From NCBI GenBank assembly GCA_963770545.1, contig CAVYQF010000034.1, positions 186,001 to 250,000 of the forward strand: DNA of 64,000 bases, in the 5' to 3' direction. The position numbers and the translations under genes are program-made. Below the pieces are notes generated by a model that was not told the DNA's origin, did no database searches, and worked only from the letters and a program-made list of their open reading frames with translations. This document shows, piece after piece, positions 40,981 to 50,163 of this stretch. This DNA is from RYN-230 sp963770545 (GTDB taxonomy: Bacteria; Actinomycetota; Actinomycetes; Streptosporangiales; Streptosporangiaceae). How positions within the stretch are numbered: the stretch's first letter is position 1; each line of letters begins with the position of its first letter.

Positions 40981-42152
40981 ACATCGACCTCGCCATCGTC
41001 GGGTCCGGCTTCTTCGGCCTGACCATCGCCGAACGGTGCACCCGTGACCTCGGCCTGCGCGTCCTCATCCTGGAACGGCGTGAGCATCTCGGCGGGAACG
41101 CCTACAGCGAGCGGGAGCCTCAGACCGGGATCGAGATCCACCGCTACGGCGCGCACCTCTTCCACACCTCGAACGCCAGGGTGTGGGAGTACGCCAACCA
41201 GTACACGGACTTCACCGGCTACCAGCACCGCGTGTTCTCGGTCTACAAGGGCCGGGTCTACCCGCTGCCGATCAACCTGGGCACGATCTGTGAGTACTTC
41301 GGCACGGTAATGTCCCCGGACGAGGCGCGTGCGCTGATCGCCGGGCAGTCGGCCGAGGTGGACGCCGGGGATGCGGCCAACCTCGAGGAAAAGGCCGTGT
41401 CGTTGATCGGGCGGCCGTTGTATGAGGCGTTCATCCGCGGCTACACGGCCAAGCAGTGGCAGACGGACCCGGTCAACCTCCCGCCGGAGATCATCGCGCG
41501 GCTGCCGGTGCGCTACACCTTCAATAACCGCTACTTCAGCGACACCTACGAGGGACTGCCGGTGGACGGCTACACCGCCTGGCTGGAGCGGCTGGCCGAT
41601 CACCCGAATATCGAGGTGCGGCTGAATACCGACTTCGCGCAGCTGCGTGGTGAGCTGGCCGGGAATGTGCCCATTGTTTACACCGGGCCGCTCGACGCGT
41701 ACTTCCAATACGCCGCCGGCGATCTGGGCTGGCGTACTCTCGACTTCGACATGGAGGTTCTCCCCACCGGGGACTTCCAGGGAACGCCCGTCATGAACTA
41801 TGCGGACGAGGACGTCCCATTCACCCGCATCCACGAATTCCGCCATTTCCACCCTGAACGCGACTGGTACCCGAAGGACAAGACAGTGATCATGCGTGAG
41901 TACTCGCGCTTCGCCGACCGCGGCGACGAGCCGTACTACCCGATCAACACGGCGGAGGACCGGGCCCGCCTGCTGGCCTACCGGGAAATGGCCGGGCGCG
42001 AGCCGGGCGTGCTGTTCGGTGGCCGCCTGGGCACCTACAAGTACCTCGACATGCACATGGCCATCGGGTCCGCGCTGAGCATGTACGACAACCGGCTCCG
42101 CCCGTTCTTCACCGAGGGTGCGCCGCTCGCGGGCGAGGGGGCGGCGGAATGA
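40977..42152 (+). CDS. glf: UDP-galactopyranose mutase
   Basis: The 391-residue flavoenzyme converts UDP-galactopyranose to UDP-galactofuranose. The FAD-binding start reads LAIVGSGFFGLTIAERC. RRGEHLGGNAYSE-like sequence (ERREHLGGNAYSE) and GIEIHRYGAHLFHTSN (about residues 50-65) are diagnostic of the family. YTAKQWQTDP and RLNTDF, and the C-terminal FGGRLGTYKYLDMHMAIGSA, complete the fold. The GTG start overlaps the upstream stop by 4 bp. It supplies donor for the GlfT2-like enzyme encoded next. Confidence 0.96.
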   Translation: MNIDLAIVGSGFFGLTIAERCTRDLGLRVLILERREHLGGNAYSEREPQTGIEIHRYGAHLFHTSNARVWEYANQYTDFTGYQHRVFSVYKGRVYPLPINLGTICEYFGTVMSPDEARALIAGQSAEVDAGDAANLEEKAVSLIGRPLYEAFIRGYTAKQWQTDPVNLPPEIIARLPVRYTFNNRYFSDTYEGLPVDGYTAWLERLADHPNIEVRLNTDFAQLRGELAGNVPIVYTGPLDAYFQYAAGDLGWRTLDFDMEVLPTGDFQGTPVMNYADEDVPFTRIHEFRHFHPERDWYPKDKTVIMREYSRFADRGDEPYYPINTAEDRARLLAYREMAGREPGVLFGGRLGTYKYLDMHMAIGSALSMYDNRLRPFFTEGAPLAGEGAAE

Positions 42153-44200
42153 CGGCCGACGCCCGTCCCGTGACCGACCTGCGTGTCCTGCAGCGCGTCG
42201 TGTTCCCCGGCGACGATCTCGATGTCGTTCCGCTCTACGTCGAGACCAACCCTGACCGGGGGGCGGCCGAGCTCGCGGCCGAGCTGGCCAACGAGGCGCT
42301 GACCGGCGCCAAGGCCGGGTCGGTGAACGTTCCGGTGGCCACCGCCCCGGTCGCGGAGACCCAGTCGAGCATCCGGTTCGGCAGCGACGTGCCTGGTTAC
42401 CTGGTCGATGACGCGGGCCCACGGCGCAGCGCGCTGATCGCCGAAGGCCGGCGCGTCTCGTTCGCCACCTACTTCAACGCGTTCCCGGCCAGCTACTGGC
42501 GCCGGTGGACGACGGTGGATTCGGTGACGCTCCGGATCCGGCTGGCCGGAGCCTCGAAGATCGTGCTGTACCGCTCCACGGCGCGCGGCTTCAGCCATCC
42601 GGTCGAGACCATCGACGTCGAGTCGGATCAGCCGGAAGTCATCCAGCGCACGCTTCCCCTGACGCCGTTCATCGACGGCGGCTGGTACTGGTTCGATGTC
42701 ATCGCCGGCCACGGCGGGACCACGCTGATCGAGGCCGACTGGCTCGGGCCCGCACCGAGTGACCCGCCGGGCCGGGTCAGCATCGGGATTACCACGTTCA
42801 ACCAGCCCGACTTCATGATCGAGCAGCTGCACCGGCTCGGCGAGGCGAGCGAGACCCTGGATGTGCTGGACCGGGTGTACGTGATCGACCAGGGCAGCGA
42901 CAAGGTCACCCAGCGGCCGGGCTTCGACGAGGCCGCGAAGAAGCTGGGCGACCTGCTGCAGGTGGTCGAGCAGGGGAACATCGGCGGATCCGGCGGGTTC
43001 GCCCGGGCCATGGACGAGACGGTGCGGGCCGGGCGCGCCGACTACGTCCTGCTGATGGACGACGACGTCCGGCTGGACCCGGAGGGCATCCTGCGGGCGG
43101 CCACGTTCGCCGATCTGGCCCGCCGTCCCACCATCGTGGGCGGCCACATGTTCAGCATGTACGACCGGACGCTGCTGCACGCGTTCGCCGAGGCCGTCGA
43201 GCCGCACAAGTGGTGGTGGGGCCCGTCACCGAACACCAAGGCCCGGCACGACTTCGGGCGGCGGAACCTGCGGAACACGCCCTGGCTGCACCGCCGGGCC
43301 GAGTCGGATTACAACGGCTGGTGGATGTGCCTGATCCCGACCACGGTGATCCGCGAGATCGGCCTGTCGATGCCGGTGTTCATCAAGTGGGACGACGCCG
43401 AGTATGGCGTCCGGGCCCGCGATCGCGGCTTCCCGACGGTATCGCTGCCCGGCGTGGCGGCCTGGCAGGTGCCCTGGGATGACAAGGACGACGCCCGGAA
43501 CTGGCAGGCCTACTACCACCTGCGGAACCGGCTGGTGGCCGCGCTGCTGCACTCGCCCGCGCCCAAGGGCGGCGCCGTCATTTCCGAGAGCCTGGAGCGG
43601 CAGCTGCAGAGCCTGCTGTCCATGCAGTATTCGACCGTCGCGCTGCGGCTGCTGGCGGTCGAGGATGTGCTCACCGGACCCGCGCACATGCACCGCGAGA
43701 TCGGGACCAAGCTCGCGCAGCTCCGGGAGGTGCGGGCGCCGTACACCGACGCGAAGGCCGCGGCCGACCTGGAAAGTTTCCCGCCGCCGCGGCGCAAGGC
43801 CCCGGACGAGCTGAAGCAGAACACCACCCCCACCAACAAGTTCAACCTGATGACCAAGGCCGCGGGCGGCACCATGCGGCAGCTGCGGCGGACGCCGGAG
43901 CGGGCCAGGAAACGCCCGCAGATGGCGCTGCCGTTCCAGGACGCGGGCTGGTGGGTGCTGGCCAACCTGGACAGCGTCCTGGTGTCAGCCGCGGAGGGCA
44001 CGTCCGCCGCGTGGTACCAGCGCGATCCCAGGCTGTTCCGGTCGCTGGGCTGGCGCAGCCTGGTCGCGCACCGGCGGCTGCGCCGGAACTGGTCCCGGCT
44101 GGCCAAGGAGTACCGCGACGCGGCGCCCGACTTCAACTCACCCGAGAGGTGGCGCGAGACCTTCGCGGCGTCGGTCAGTGATTCACCTGGTGGCCAGTGA
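42149..44200 (+). CDS. glfT2: GlfT2-like galactofuranosyltransferase
   Basis: The 683-residue protein has the GlfT2 layout: an N-terminal beta-sandwich (about residues 1-200, with LQRVVFPGDDLDVVPLYVE), and a GT-A domain with ITTFNQPDFMIEQL. The metal motif is YVLLMDDDVRLDPEGIL (about 295-311), and KWDDAEYGVRARDRG (about 412-426) is the catalytic acceptor loop. A C-terminal helical domain follows. In mycobacteria GlfT2 polymerises the galactan of the cell wall from UDP-Galf. The ATG overlaps the glf stop (ATGA). A galactan or another Galf polymer is therefore expected, without implying mycolic acids. Confidence 0.92.
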   Translation: MTADARPVTDLRVLQRVVFPGDDLDVVPLYVETNPDRGAAELAAELANEALTGAKAGSVNVPVATAPVAETQSSIRFGSDVPGYLVDDAGPRRSALIAEGRRVSFATYFNAFPASYWRRWTTVDSVTLRIRLAGASKIVLYRSTARGFSHPVETIDVESDQPEVIQRTLPLTPFIDGGWYWFDVIAGHGGTTLIEADWLGPAPSDPPGRVSIGITTFNQPDFMIEQLHRLGEASETLDVLDRVYVIDQGSDKVTQRPGFDEAAKKLGDLLQVVEQGNIGGSGGFARAMDETVRAGRADYVLLMDDDVRLDPEGILRAATFADLARRPTIVGGHMFSMYDRTLLHAFAEAVEPHKWWWGPSPNTKARHDFGRRNLRNTPWLHRRAESDYNGWWMCLIPTTVIREIGLSMPVFIKWDDAEYGVRARDRGFPTVSLPGVAAWQVPWDDKDDARNWQAYYHLRNRLVAALLHSPAPKGGAVISESLERQLQSLLSMQYSTVALRLLAVEDVLTGPAHMHREIGTKLAQLREVRAPYTDAKAAADLESFPPPRRKAPDELKQNTTPTNKFNLMTKAAGGTMRQLRRTPERARKRPQMALPFQDAGWWVLANLDSVLVSAAEGTSAAWYQRDPRLFRSLGWRSLVAHRRLRRNWSRLAKEYRDAAPDFNSPERWRETFAASVSDSPGGQ

Positions 44201-45894
44201 GCTCCATTCCCACTGGACAGCGAGGCCAGTCCTCCCCGGACGGGACGGACGGCACAGGGTTGCCCGGCACGGGGCCGGCCGGTACGGACGGGCTGGCCGG
44301 AACTGGCCAGGCTGACCCGCCCCGCTGGCGGGCGCGGGCGCGCTGGTACCTGCCCGCCGCCCTGGCGGCCGCGGTCATGGCCGTGCTCGGGGTCTGGGGC
44401 CTGGCGCGCGACTCATCCATGGGCAACGACGAGGTGGCCACCCGCTGGGCCGCGCTGCTGAGCCTGCATCAACTGGCTCACCTGCTTCGTCAAGTCAACG
44501 CGGTGCACGGGCTGTACTACCTGTTCATGCACGGCTGGATGGCGGTGGGCACGAGCCCGGCGGTGATGCGGATCCCCTCGGTGATCGCCATGGTCGTGGC
44601 CGTCGCCCTGGTCGTGATCATCGGCCGGCGGCTCACCGGGTCGGCCTGGGCGGGCCTGTTCGCCGGGCTGATCGTCGCCCTGACCCCCACAATCAGCTAC
44701 TACGCCCAGACCGCACGCTCCTACGCGCTCGTCTTCGCCTGTGTCGTCGGCTCGACCCTGGCCCTGCTGCATGTCCTGGCGGCCGAGGCGCAGGCCCGGA
44801 AAGCCAGGACCCGGGTGGCCAGCGCCGCGGAAGATGAGCTGGGCCGGGCGCGCCCGGCGGTATTCCGTTATCTGATCTATGCGGTGCTTTTGATTGTCGG
44901 CGGATACCTGAACGAGCTGTCCCTCCTGGTTGTGGCCGCGCACGGGGTCACGGTGTTGCTGGCCCGGTACGGGCGGCGGGTCATCGCGGCGTGGGCGGCC
45001 GTGGCGGGCGTCTCGGTGATCGTGGTGCTGCCGCTCGCCGCGCTGAGCGCCCGGGAGGACGCCGCCGTGGCCTGGATTCCCCGGCCCGGCCTGTGGAGCC
45101 TGCGGATCCTCTTTCACGACTATTTCGGGGCGACGACCGTGGTCGCCGTACTCCTTCTCTGCTGCGCGGTGGCCGCGATGCTGCCGCCGCTGCACCGGGG
45201 GCGCCGCGCACCCGGGCCCGCGTGGTGGAGCCAGGGCGGCGTCTCGCTGCCGTCCGTCGCGGCCCCGCTGCTGGTGGTACCCGGCGCACTGCTGATCCTC
45301 GAGTCCCTGGTGGCCCGGCCGCTGTACGTGGACCGCTACGTCCTGTACGGCGAGGCCGGGGGTGCCCTGCTGGCCGGGGCGGGAATGCTGCGGATCGGGC
45401 GGTGGCTGGCCGGGGTGACCGACCGGCGGATGCTGCTCTGGGTCCCGGGGGTGGTCGTCTGCGCGGCAGCCCTGGTCCTGCAACTCGCGCCGCAGCAGCG
45501 GGTCCGTACGCCGCAGAGCCGGTTGTTCGACTTCGGCGGCCCGTCCCGCTATCTGGCTGCGCACGCGCGGCCGGGTGATGGGGTCCTGTTCTTCAGCGCC
45601 TTCTTCCGCAAGGCCCGGCTCGGCTACCCGGCCGACTACCGGAACGTTAGCGACTTGGCGATGGCACAGTCGCCCGCGGCGGTCGGCAACTTCCAGGGCC
45701 GGGACAAGCCGGTCACAACGGTCGAGTCCCTCATGACCGGCTATCAGCGGATCTGGGTGGTGGGCCGGTCCCCATTCGCGCACCTCGCGGCCGGGCCGGT
45801 CCGCACCGAGGACGCGGTGCTCACCAGTCACTTCACCCTCGCCGCGAAGCGGCATTTCAAGGGCATCTCCGTCACGCTCTGGGTGCGCCGCTGA
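44197..45894 (+). CDS. GT39/ArnT-like membrane glycosyltransferase
   Basis: The 565-residue protein has about ten to twelve hydrophobic segments. The first extracytoplasmic loop carries DSSMGNDEVATRW (about residues 71-83), with the acidic residues used by PMT/GT39-type enzymes, and SYYAQTARSYALVFA follows. It probably transfers a sugar from a polyprenyl-phosphate donor outside the membrane. The first 45 residues are Gly/Thr/Pro-rich. GTG start overlaps the glfT2 stop by 4 bp. It is the last gene of the glycan operon. Confidence 0.75.
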   Translation: MSSIPTGQRGQSSPDGTDGTGLPGTGPAGTDGLAGTGQADPPRWRARARWYLPAALAAAVMAVLGVWGLARDSSMGNDEVATRWAALLSLHQLAHLLRQVNAVHGLYYLFMHGWMAVGTSPAVMRIPSVIAMVVAVALVVIIGRRLTGSAWAGLFAGLIVALTPTISYYAQTARSYALVFACVVGSTLALLHVLAAEAQARKARTRVASAAEDELGRARPAVFRYLIYAVLLIVGGYLNELSLLVVAAHGVTVLLARYGRRVIAAWAAVAGVSVIVVLPLAALSAREDAAVAWIPRPGLWSLRILFHDYFGATTVVAVLLLCCAVAAMLPPLHRGRRAPGPAWWSQGGVSLPSVAAPLLVVPGALLILESLVARPLYVDRYVLYGEAGGALLAGAGMLRIGRWLAGVTDRRMLLWVPGVVVCAAALVLQLAPQQRVRTPQSRLFDFGGPSRYLAAHARPGDGVLFFSAFFRKARLGYPADYRNVSDLAMAQSPAAVGNFQGRDKPVTTVESLMTGYQRIWVVGRSPFAHLAAGPVRTEDAVLTSHFTLAAKRHFKGISVTLWVRR

Positions 45895-46154
45895 CCCTCT
45901 GCCGGGGCGGGACTGCCAGCCCGGCCCGGCGGCTCGGCTAACTGCGGTTTCGTCAGACCCCGCGACTAGCGTGGGCCCGGGCCGGTGCCTGGCTCGCTGG
46001 TGGCCGTCCGGGCGATGAGTTCCCTGAGTCAGGTTCGTCCTAGCCACCAAACGCGAAGTGGGACGGAGTTTATGGGTTCGCGGATCATGCAGCACTGCCG
46101 ATAGGTTCGGAATCGCTGGGCGATGACGACCGGGGGCCCACCCAGGAGGAAGTA

Positions 46155-47189
46155 GTGACAGAGATGAGTACCAGGCCCGCCATTCTGGTGGAGGGCCTGA
46201 CCAAGTCGTTCGGGGACGTGCACGCACTGCGCGGCATCGACCTGTCCGTACCCCGGGGCACGGTGCTGGGGGTGCTAGGGCCGAACGGTGCAGGCAAGAC
46301 CACCGCGGTCCGGATCCTGACCACCCTGCTCCAGCCGGACGGCGGGCGGGCCCTGGTCGAAGGGCGCGATGTCGTGCGCGACGCTGCCGCCGTCCGCCGG
46401 TCGATCGGGCTGTCCGGGCAGTCCGCGGCTATCCAGGAAGAGCTCACCGGACGGGAGAACCTCGAGCTGATCGGGCGGCTGTATCACCTCAGCCGGCCGC
46501 AGGCCCGCAGCCGGGCGGCGGAACTGCTGGACCAGTTCGACCTGATGGACGCCGCCGACCGGGCAGCCAAGACCTACTCCGGGGGGATGCAGCGCCGTCT
46601 GGACCTGGCCGCCAGCCTGGTCGGGAGGCCGCAGGTGCTCTTCCTCGACGAGCCGACCACGGGCCTGGACCCGCGGGCCCGGCTGGGCATGTGGGACATC
46701 ATCCGCTCACTGGTGGCCGACGGCACCACGCTGCTGCTCACCACCCAGTACCTGGATGAGGCCGATGAGCTGGCGGACGAGATCGTGGTCATCGATCACG
46801 GGCTGGTCATCGCGGCGGGCACATCCGAGGACCTGAAGGGCCGAGTCGGCGGGGACGTTCTCGAGTTCACCGTGCCCGACCGGACCAGGATCGCCGATGC
46901 AGCCACCGCCATCACCAAGGTCGGCGAGGGCGAGCCGCACGTGGACGAGGAGACCGGAGTGATCAGCATAGGGGTCGGGGGGCGCGGTTCCGAGGCGCTC
47001 ATCGAGGGGGTGCGTGCGCTGGACAGCGCCGGAGTCGCCACCCAGGGCCTGGCGCTACGGCGGCCGTCCCTCGACGACGTGTTCCTGGCCCTGACCGGTC
47101 ACGCCGCAGAAGAGGAAGAGCAGCCGGCGAAGGGCCGCCGCGGCCGCCGCCGGTCCGCCAAGAAGGACACCGCAGGAGCCACGTCATGA
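46155..47189 (+). CDS. DrrA-like ABC transporter ATPase
   Basis: The 344-residue ATPase has Walker A LGPNGAGKTTAVR (about residues 39-51), signature TYSGGMQRRLDLAASLVGRP, Walker B VLFLDEPTTGLDPRARL, and the DrrA-type C-terminal domain (FTVPDR... and RRPSLDDVFLALTGH). It would energise an ABC-2 exporter. The GTG start has AGGAGG six bases upstream. It overlaps the permease gene by 4 bp. Family members export drugs, lipids or glycans. Proximity to the glycan operon makes a glycan or lipid-linked substrate possible, but this is inference. Confidence 0.9.
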   Translation: MTEMSTRPAILVEGLTKSFGDVHALRGIDLSVPRGTVLGVLGPNGAGKTTAVRILTTLLQPDGGRALVEGRDVVRDAAAVRRSIGLSGQSAAIQEELTGRENLELIGRLYHLSRPQARSRAAELLDQFDLMDAADRAAKTYSGGMQRRLDLAASLVGRPQVLFLDEPTTGLDPRARLGMWDIIRSLVADGTTLLLTTQYLDEADELADEIVVIDHGLVIAAGTSEDLKGRVGGDVLEFTVPDRTRIADAATAITKVGEGEPHVDEETGVISIGVGGRGSEALIEGVRALDSAGVATQGLALRRPSLDDVFLALTGHAAEEEEQPAKGRRGRRRSAKKDTAGATS

Positions 47190-48019
47190 CCACCATCACC
47201 GTTCCCGCCACCCAGCCTCCGGCCGGGGATCCGGGCCTGCTCACCCGGGTCCGCTGGGGGGTGAGCGACACGCTCACCATGGCCCGGCGAAACCTCCTGG
47301 TCTGGACGCGCGTGCCGGCCTACATCGTGTTCACCGTGATCCAGCCGGTCATGTTCGTGCTGTTGTTCGCCTTCGTGTTCGGCGGCGCGATCCCGGTCAA
47401 GGGCACGACCTACGTCAACTACCTGATGCCCGGGATCATCGGGCAGACTGCAGCGTTCGCCAGTTTCGGCACGGCCATCGCCCTGGCCCAGGAGCTGAAA
47501 AAGGGCGTGATCGACCGGCTGCGGTCAATGCCGATGGCCCGCTCGGCAGTGCTGGCCGGCCGGCTGGTGGCTGACACCGGGCGGATGGTGGTGACCATTC
47601 TGATCATCGTCGCAGTGGGCTACGCGGTTGGTTTCCGGTTCCAAAACGGCTTCGGGCCGGCCGTCGCCATGGTCGTGCTGGCCACCGTGTTCGGCCTGTC
47701 GATCTGCGTGATCGCGGCGTTCACGGGGCTAGCCATCGGGGATGAGGAGTCGGTACAGGCATTCGGCTTGATCTGGCTGTTCCCGCTCACCTTTGTCAGC
47801 TCGGCTTTCGTGCCGATCCAGAGCATGCCGGGTTGGCTTCAGGCCTTCGCCAAGCACCAGCCGGTAACCGCCGTGGTCAACGCGATGCGTGCCCTCGCCC
47901 TAGGCGAGCCCTTCTCCGCCAACCTCACGGCGGACCTGTGGAAGAGCATCGCCTGGCTGGCCGGGATCTTCATCGTGTTCGTGCCGCTCGCGATCCGCGC
48001 CTACCGCCGGGCTGCCTGA
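47186..48019 (+). CDS. ABC-2 type (DrrB-like) transporter permease
   Basis: The 277-residue membrane protein has six hydrophobic segments. It starts with MARRNLLVWTRVPAYIVFTV and carries YLMPGIIGQTAAFASFGTAI and LKKGVIDRLRSMPMARSAVL (about residues 108-127), the coupling region of ABC-2 permeases. It forms the channel for the DrrA-like ATPase. The ATG overlaps the ATPase stop (ATGA), and a GC-rich hairpin follows the stop. Confidence 0.9.
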   Translation: MTTITVPATQPPAGDPGLLTRVRWGVSDTLTMARRNLLVWTRVPAYIVFTVIQPVMFVLLFAFVFGGAIPVKGTTYVNYLMPGIIGQTAAFASFGTAIALAQELKKGVIDRLRSMPMARSAVLAGRLVADTGRMVVTILIIVAVGYAVGFRFQNGFGPAVAMVVLATVFGLSICVIAAFTGLAIGDEESVQAFGLIWLFPLTFVSSAFVPIQSMPGWLQAFAKHQPVTAVVNAMRALALGEPFSANLTADLWKSIAWLAGIFIVFVPLAIRAYRRAA

Positions 48020-48026
48020 GTGGGTT

Positions 48027-48054
48027 AGCCGGCCCGGCTGCGGCCGGGCCGGCT
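48027..48054. terminator. GC-rich hairpin after the ABC-2 permease gene
   Basis: Arms AGCCGGCCCG and CGGGCCGGCT (10 bp, perfect) flank an 8-base loop, beginning 8 bp after the permease stop codon. It fits an actinobacterial terminator without a U-tract. Confidence 0.65.
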
Positions 48055-48124
48055 GGGTTGCTGTCCAGCCCGGCCTGTCGCTCGGCCGGCTGGGCGGCTG
48101 TCCAGCCGTGCTGGGGCCGGACTG

Positions 48125-48439
48125 GTGGATCGTGGCCCGCGCCCCCGATTCGGACTGGCTCCAGCCCCGCGCCCGGGCGGGACAGGAAAGGCTTACCCGC
48201 TATCGGTATTGACGGCCTGGAAGGGCGGGCTTAAGGTCACGGCCGACGGGACCACGGTGGACCTCTACGACTGCAACAACACCGCCGCGCAGGTCTTCAT
48301 CCCGCAGTCGAATGGTTCGCTCTATAACCCGCAGTCCGGCGAGTGCCTGGACGATACGGGCTGGTCAACCACGCCGGGGACCCAGCTCCAGATATGGGAC
48401 TGCACTGGCCACGCGAACCAGCAATGGAGTCTGCCCTGA
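48125..48439 (+). pseudogene. Ricin-type lectin (CBM13) C-terminal fragment
   Basis: The last 70 residues form one and a half ricin beta-trefoil lobes: VDLYDCNNTAAQVF, LYNPQSGECLDDTG and TQLQIWDCTGHANQQWSLP, with the QxW motif at the end. Secreted glycoside hydrolases usually carry three such lobes at the C-terminus behind a catalytic domain and signal peptide. Here nothing of these is present upstream, and the first 30 codons are Pro/Arg-rich sequence. I read it as the remnant of a lost secreted lectin or hydrolase gene. No plausible RBS precedes the ATG. Confidence 0.65.
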
Positions 48440-48531
48440 CGCGAGCCCGCGGGGCCGTTGTGGCGGCCCCGCGGGAAGTCAGGCGCCGCCTCGCTGGGGC
48501 AGCCCGGTGGCTGATCAGGGCCTGGTAGCAT

Positions 48532-48607
48532 GGTTGTTAGGCCCGGTGGTTGTTAGGCCCGGTGGTTGTTAGGCCCGGTGGTTGTTAGGCCCGGCGGTTG
48601 TTAGGCC
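48532..48607. repeat. 16-bp tandem repeats
   Basis: Four full copies of GGTTGTTAGGCCCGGT and a partial fifth run head to tail, almost identical. They lie at the 3' end of the small gene at 48601 and include its stop codon in the last partial copy. The unit is not a multiple of three, unlike most repeats in this window. Confidence 0.93.
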
Positions 48608-48822
48608 GAGAGACGAGTGGAAAGGATGCGGCGAATGTCCGCCGTCTCCTCCGGGGTGTGCCGGTCCAGGATGGCGCCCAGGTCGTTCAGGTCCGCCTGC
48701 GACCGGTAGCCAGACAGGTCGTGCTCGAGGGCCTTGCGCGCGGCACGCGCCGCACGGGCCTCCCGAAGCTCGTCCCGGACGCTGGTCCACAGGTGGGTGA
48801 CCGGCGAGGTCTTGCTGTTCAT
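48601..48822 (-). CDS. Small hypothetical protein, 73 residues
   Basis: The 73-residue acidic/basic helical protein starts MNSKTSPVTHLWTSVRDEL and contains REARAARAARKALEHDLSGY, then ends ETADIRRILSTRLSA. It has no signal peptide or membrane segment. Small helical proteins of this look are common in Streptomyces-like actinobacteria, but the function is unknown. The ribosome binding site AAGGAAGG lies five bases before the ATG, and the upstream 267 bp (48823-49089) are AT-richer, consistent with its own promoter. Its stop codon falls inside the 16-bp repeat. Confidence 0.75.
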   Translation of the reverse strand: MNSKTSPVTHLWTSVRDELREARAARAARKALEHDLSGYRSQADLNDLGAILDRHTPEETADIRRILSTRLSA

Positions 48823-49089
48823 GTTCCTTCCTTAGGGCTAGAGACTTCGGTATTTAGTCTCGCCGAAGACCACTCATGCGTCCAATGAAAAGAACTCAAG
48901 TGACTCATGAGCGATTGTCATGTATGGCCTCCAGCAGCCAAGACGGGGCTGCGCCGCCGACGCGGGCCGGAAATTGAGGACCACGAGGGTGGGTCGTCCG
49001 GCGTCGCGCCGCGCTAGCTTTGGGGCATCAGAGGATGCGGCCGGGACGGCCGGTGCGGGTCACCGGCTGGCCCGCGATGGGGGGACATC

Positions 49090-49758
49090 ATGGACAAGGA
49101 CCTGGTCGACCACGTCATAGACACCGCCCAGCGGGTCGTGGCCAGCGGGGCGATCTCTGCGAACGGGCACGGGAACGTCAGCCTGCGCGTCCCCGGAGCG
49201 GCGGAGATGTACTTCACCGCAGGCCCCTCGCTGCGTAACCACCCGGCCGCTGCTGTGGTGCGGGTGGGGCTGGATGGAACGTTGCTGGAAGGTGAATTGC
49301 CGCCCATCCAGGGCGCCGTGGTCGCCATGCACACGGCCATGTACGCCGACCATCCGGAGGTTGGCTGCGTGGTACACACCCACTCGCCCTACGCCACGGC
49401 CTACGCTGTGGCCCGTCGGCCCATCGGCTGCTGGGTCGAGGCGCTGGCCATGTTCGGGTTGCCCGACGGGGTTCCGGTGGCGCGCTACGGGCCGCGCGGG
49501 TCGGAGCAGGCCATCGCGGGCATCCGGGCCGCGGTCATACCCGGAGTACCCGCAGTGCTCCTGGCCAACCACGGTGTGCTGGTCTTCCACCGTTCCCCGG
49601 ACCTGGCGATCATGGTCGGAGGGGTGGTCGAGGAGGCTGCTCAGGCTGGCATCAACGCGGCCGCGCTGGGCGGCCCGGTCGAGATCGCGGAGGACATGCG
49701 GGCCGCGGCGTTGCAGCGGAGCATGACCTTCGCCAGCCGCGGCACCGTGCGTGCCTAG
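49090..49758 (+). CDS. Class II aldolase/adducin family protein
   Basis: The 222-residue protein has the class II aldolase fold. GNVSLRVPG (about residues 29-37) is the phosphate-binding loop, GCVVHTHSPYATAYA (about 92-106) provides two zinc His ligands, and VLLANHGVLVFHRS (about 154-167) the third. A fuculose- or ribulose-phosphate aldolase or epimerase-like role is likely; the substrate is unknown. GGGGGACATC precedes the ATG. It is far from the rhamnose locus and seems monocistronic, overlapping by 4 bp with the convergent gene. Confidence 0.85.
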   Translation: MDKDLVDHVIDTAQRVVASGAISANGHGNVSLRVPGAAEMYFTAGPSLRNHPAAAVVRVGLDGTLLEGELPPIQGAVVAMHTAMYADHPEVGCVVHTHSPYATAYAVARRPIGCWVEALAMFGLPDGVPVARYGPRGSEQAIAGIRAAVIPGVPAVLLANHGVLVFHRSPDLAIMVGGVVEEAAQAGINAAALGGPVEIAEDMRAAALQRSMTFASRGTVRA

Positions 49759-50114
49759 GGCGTCGCCGGCCTATCGTCCGCCGGTCTGCGCAGCCCGTTG
49801 ATCAGCAGCTCGGCTTCGACCGCTACTTCGGGTAGCACCTTCTGCGGATCACCGCGCTCCACCCGCAGCCGTACCGGGACACCTATCCCGTGCGGGCATT
49901 CGCGCCTGGTGAACTCCCCGAGCTTGACCCGGGCCCGGATGGACGCCGGGCCGTCCGGGCCATCCGGCACGATGCAGACGATGTCCAGCAGGGCGTGGCG
50001 CTGCCGCGCCTGGGACGCTGCCTGCCGGAGGGCCGCGCCCGATTCGGGGGGACCGTCCACCACCAGCACGACCACGCGGCGATGCCCAGGCTGTTCCGTC
50101 GGCTCGCCTGGCAC
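49755..50114 (-). CDS. Small UspA-like hypothetical protein
   Basis: The 119-residue protein starts with RRVVVLVVDGPPESGAALRQ and DIVCIVPD, which resemble the first strand-helix-strand of universal stress proteins (Rossmann-like). The nucleotide-binding GxxGxxxxG(S/T) loop of UspA is absent, and the chain is shorter than the usual 140-150 residues. The start is GTG at 50114 with no strong RBS. It lies downstream of the decayed mannosyltransferase. Function unknown. Confidence 0.5.
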   Translation of the reverse strand: MPGEPTEQPGHRRVVVLVVDGPPESGAALRQAASQARQRHALLDIVCIVPDGPDGPASIRARVKLGEFTRRECPHGIGVPVRLRVERGDPQKVLPEVAVEAELLINGLRRPADDRPATP

Positions 50115-50163
50115 GTGATGCGGGAGACCGCCCGGGGCGTCAGGCGAGATGCCTCTCTCGGGC

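Noticed and set aside
44413..46227. 604-codon minus-strand frame over the GT39-like gene
   Set aside because: It is His/Arg/Gln/Gly-rich antisense sequence; the plus-strand protein has proper membrane segments.
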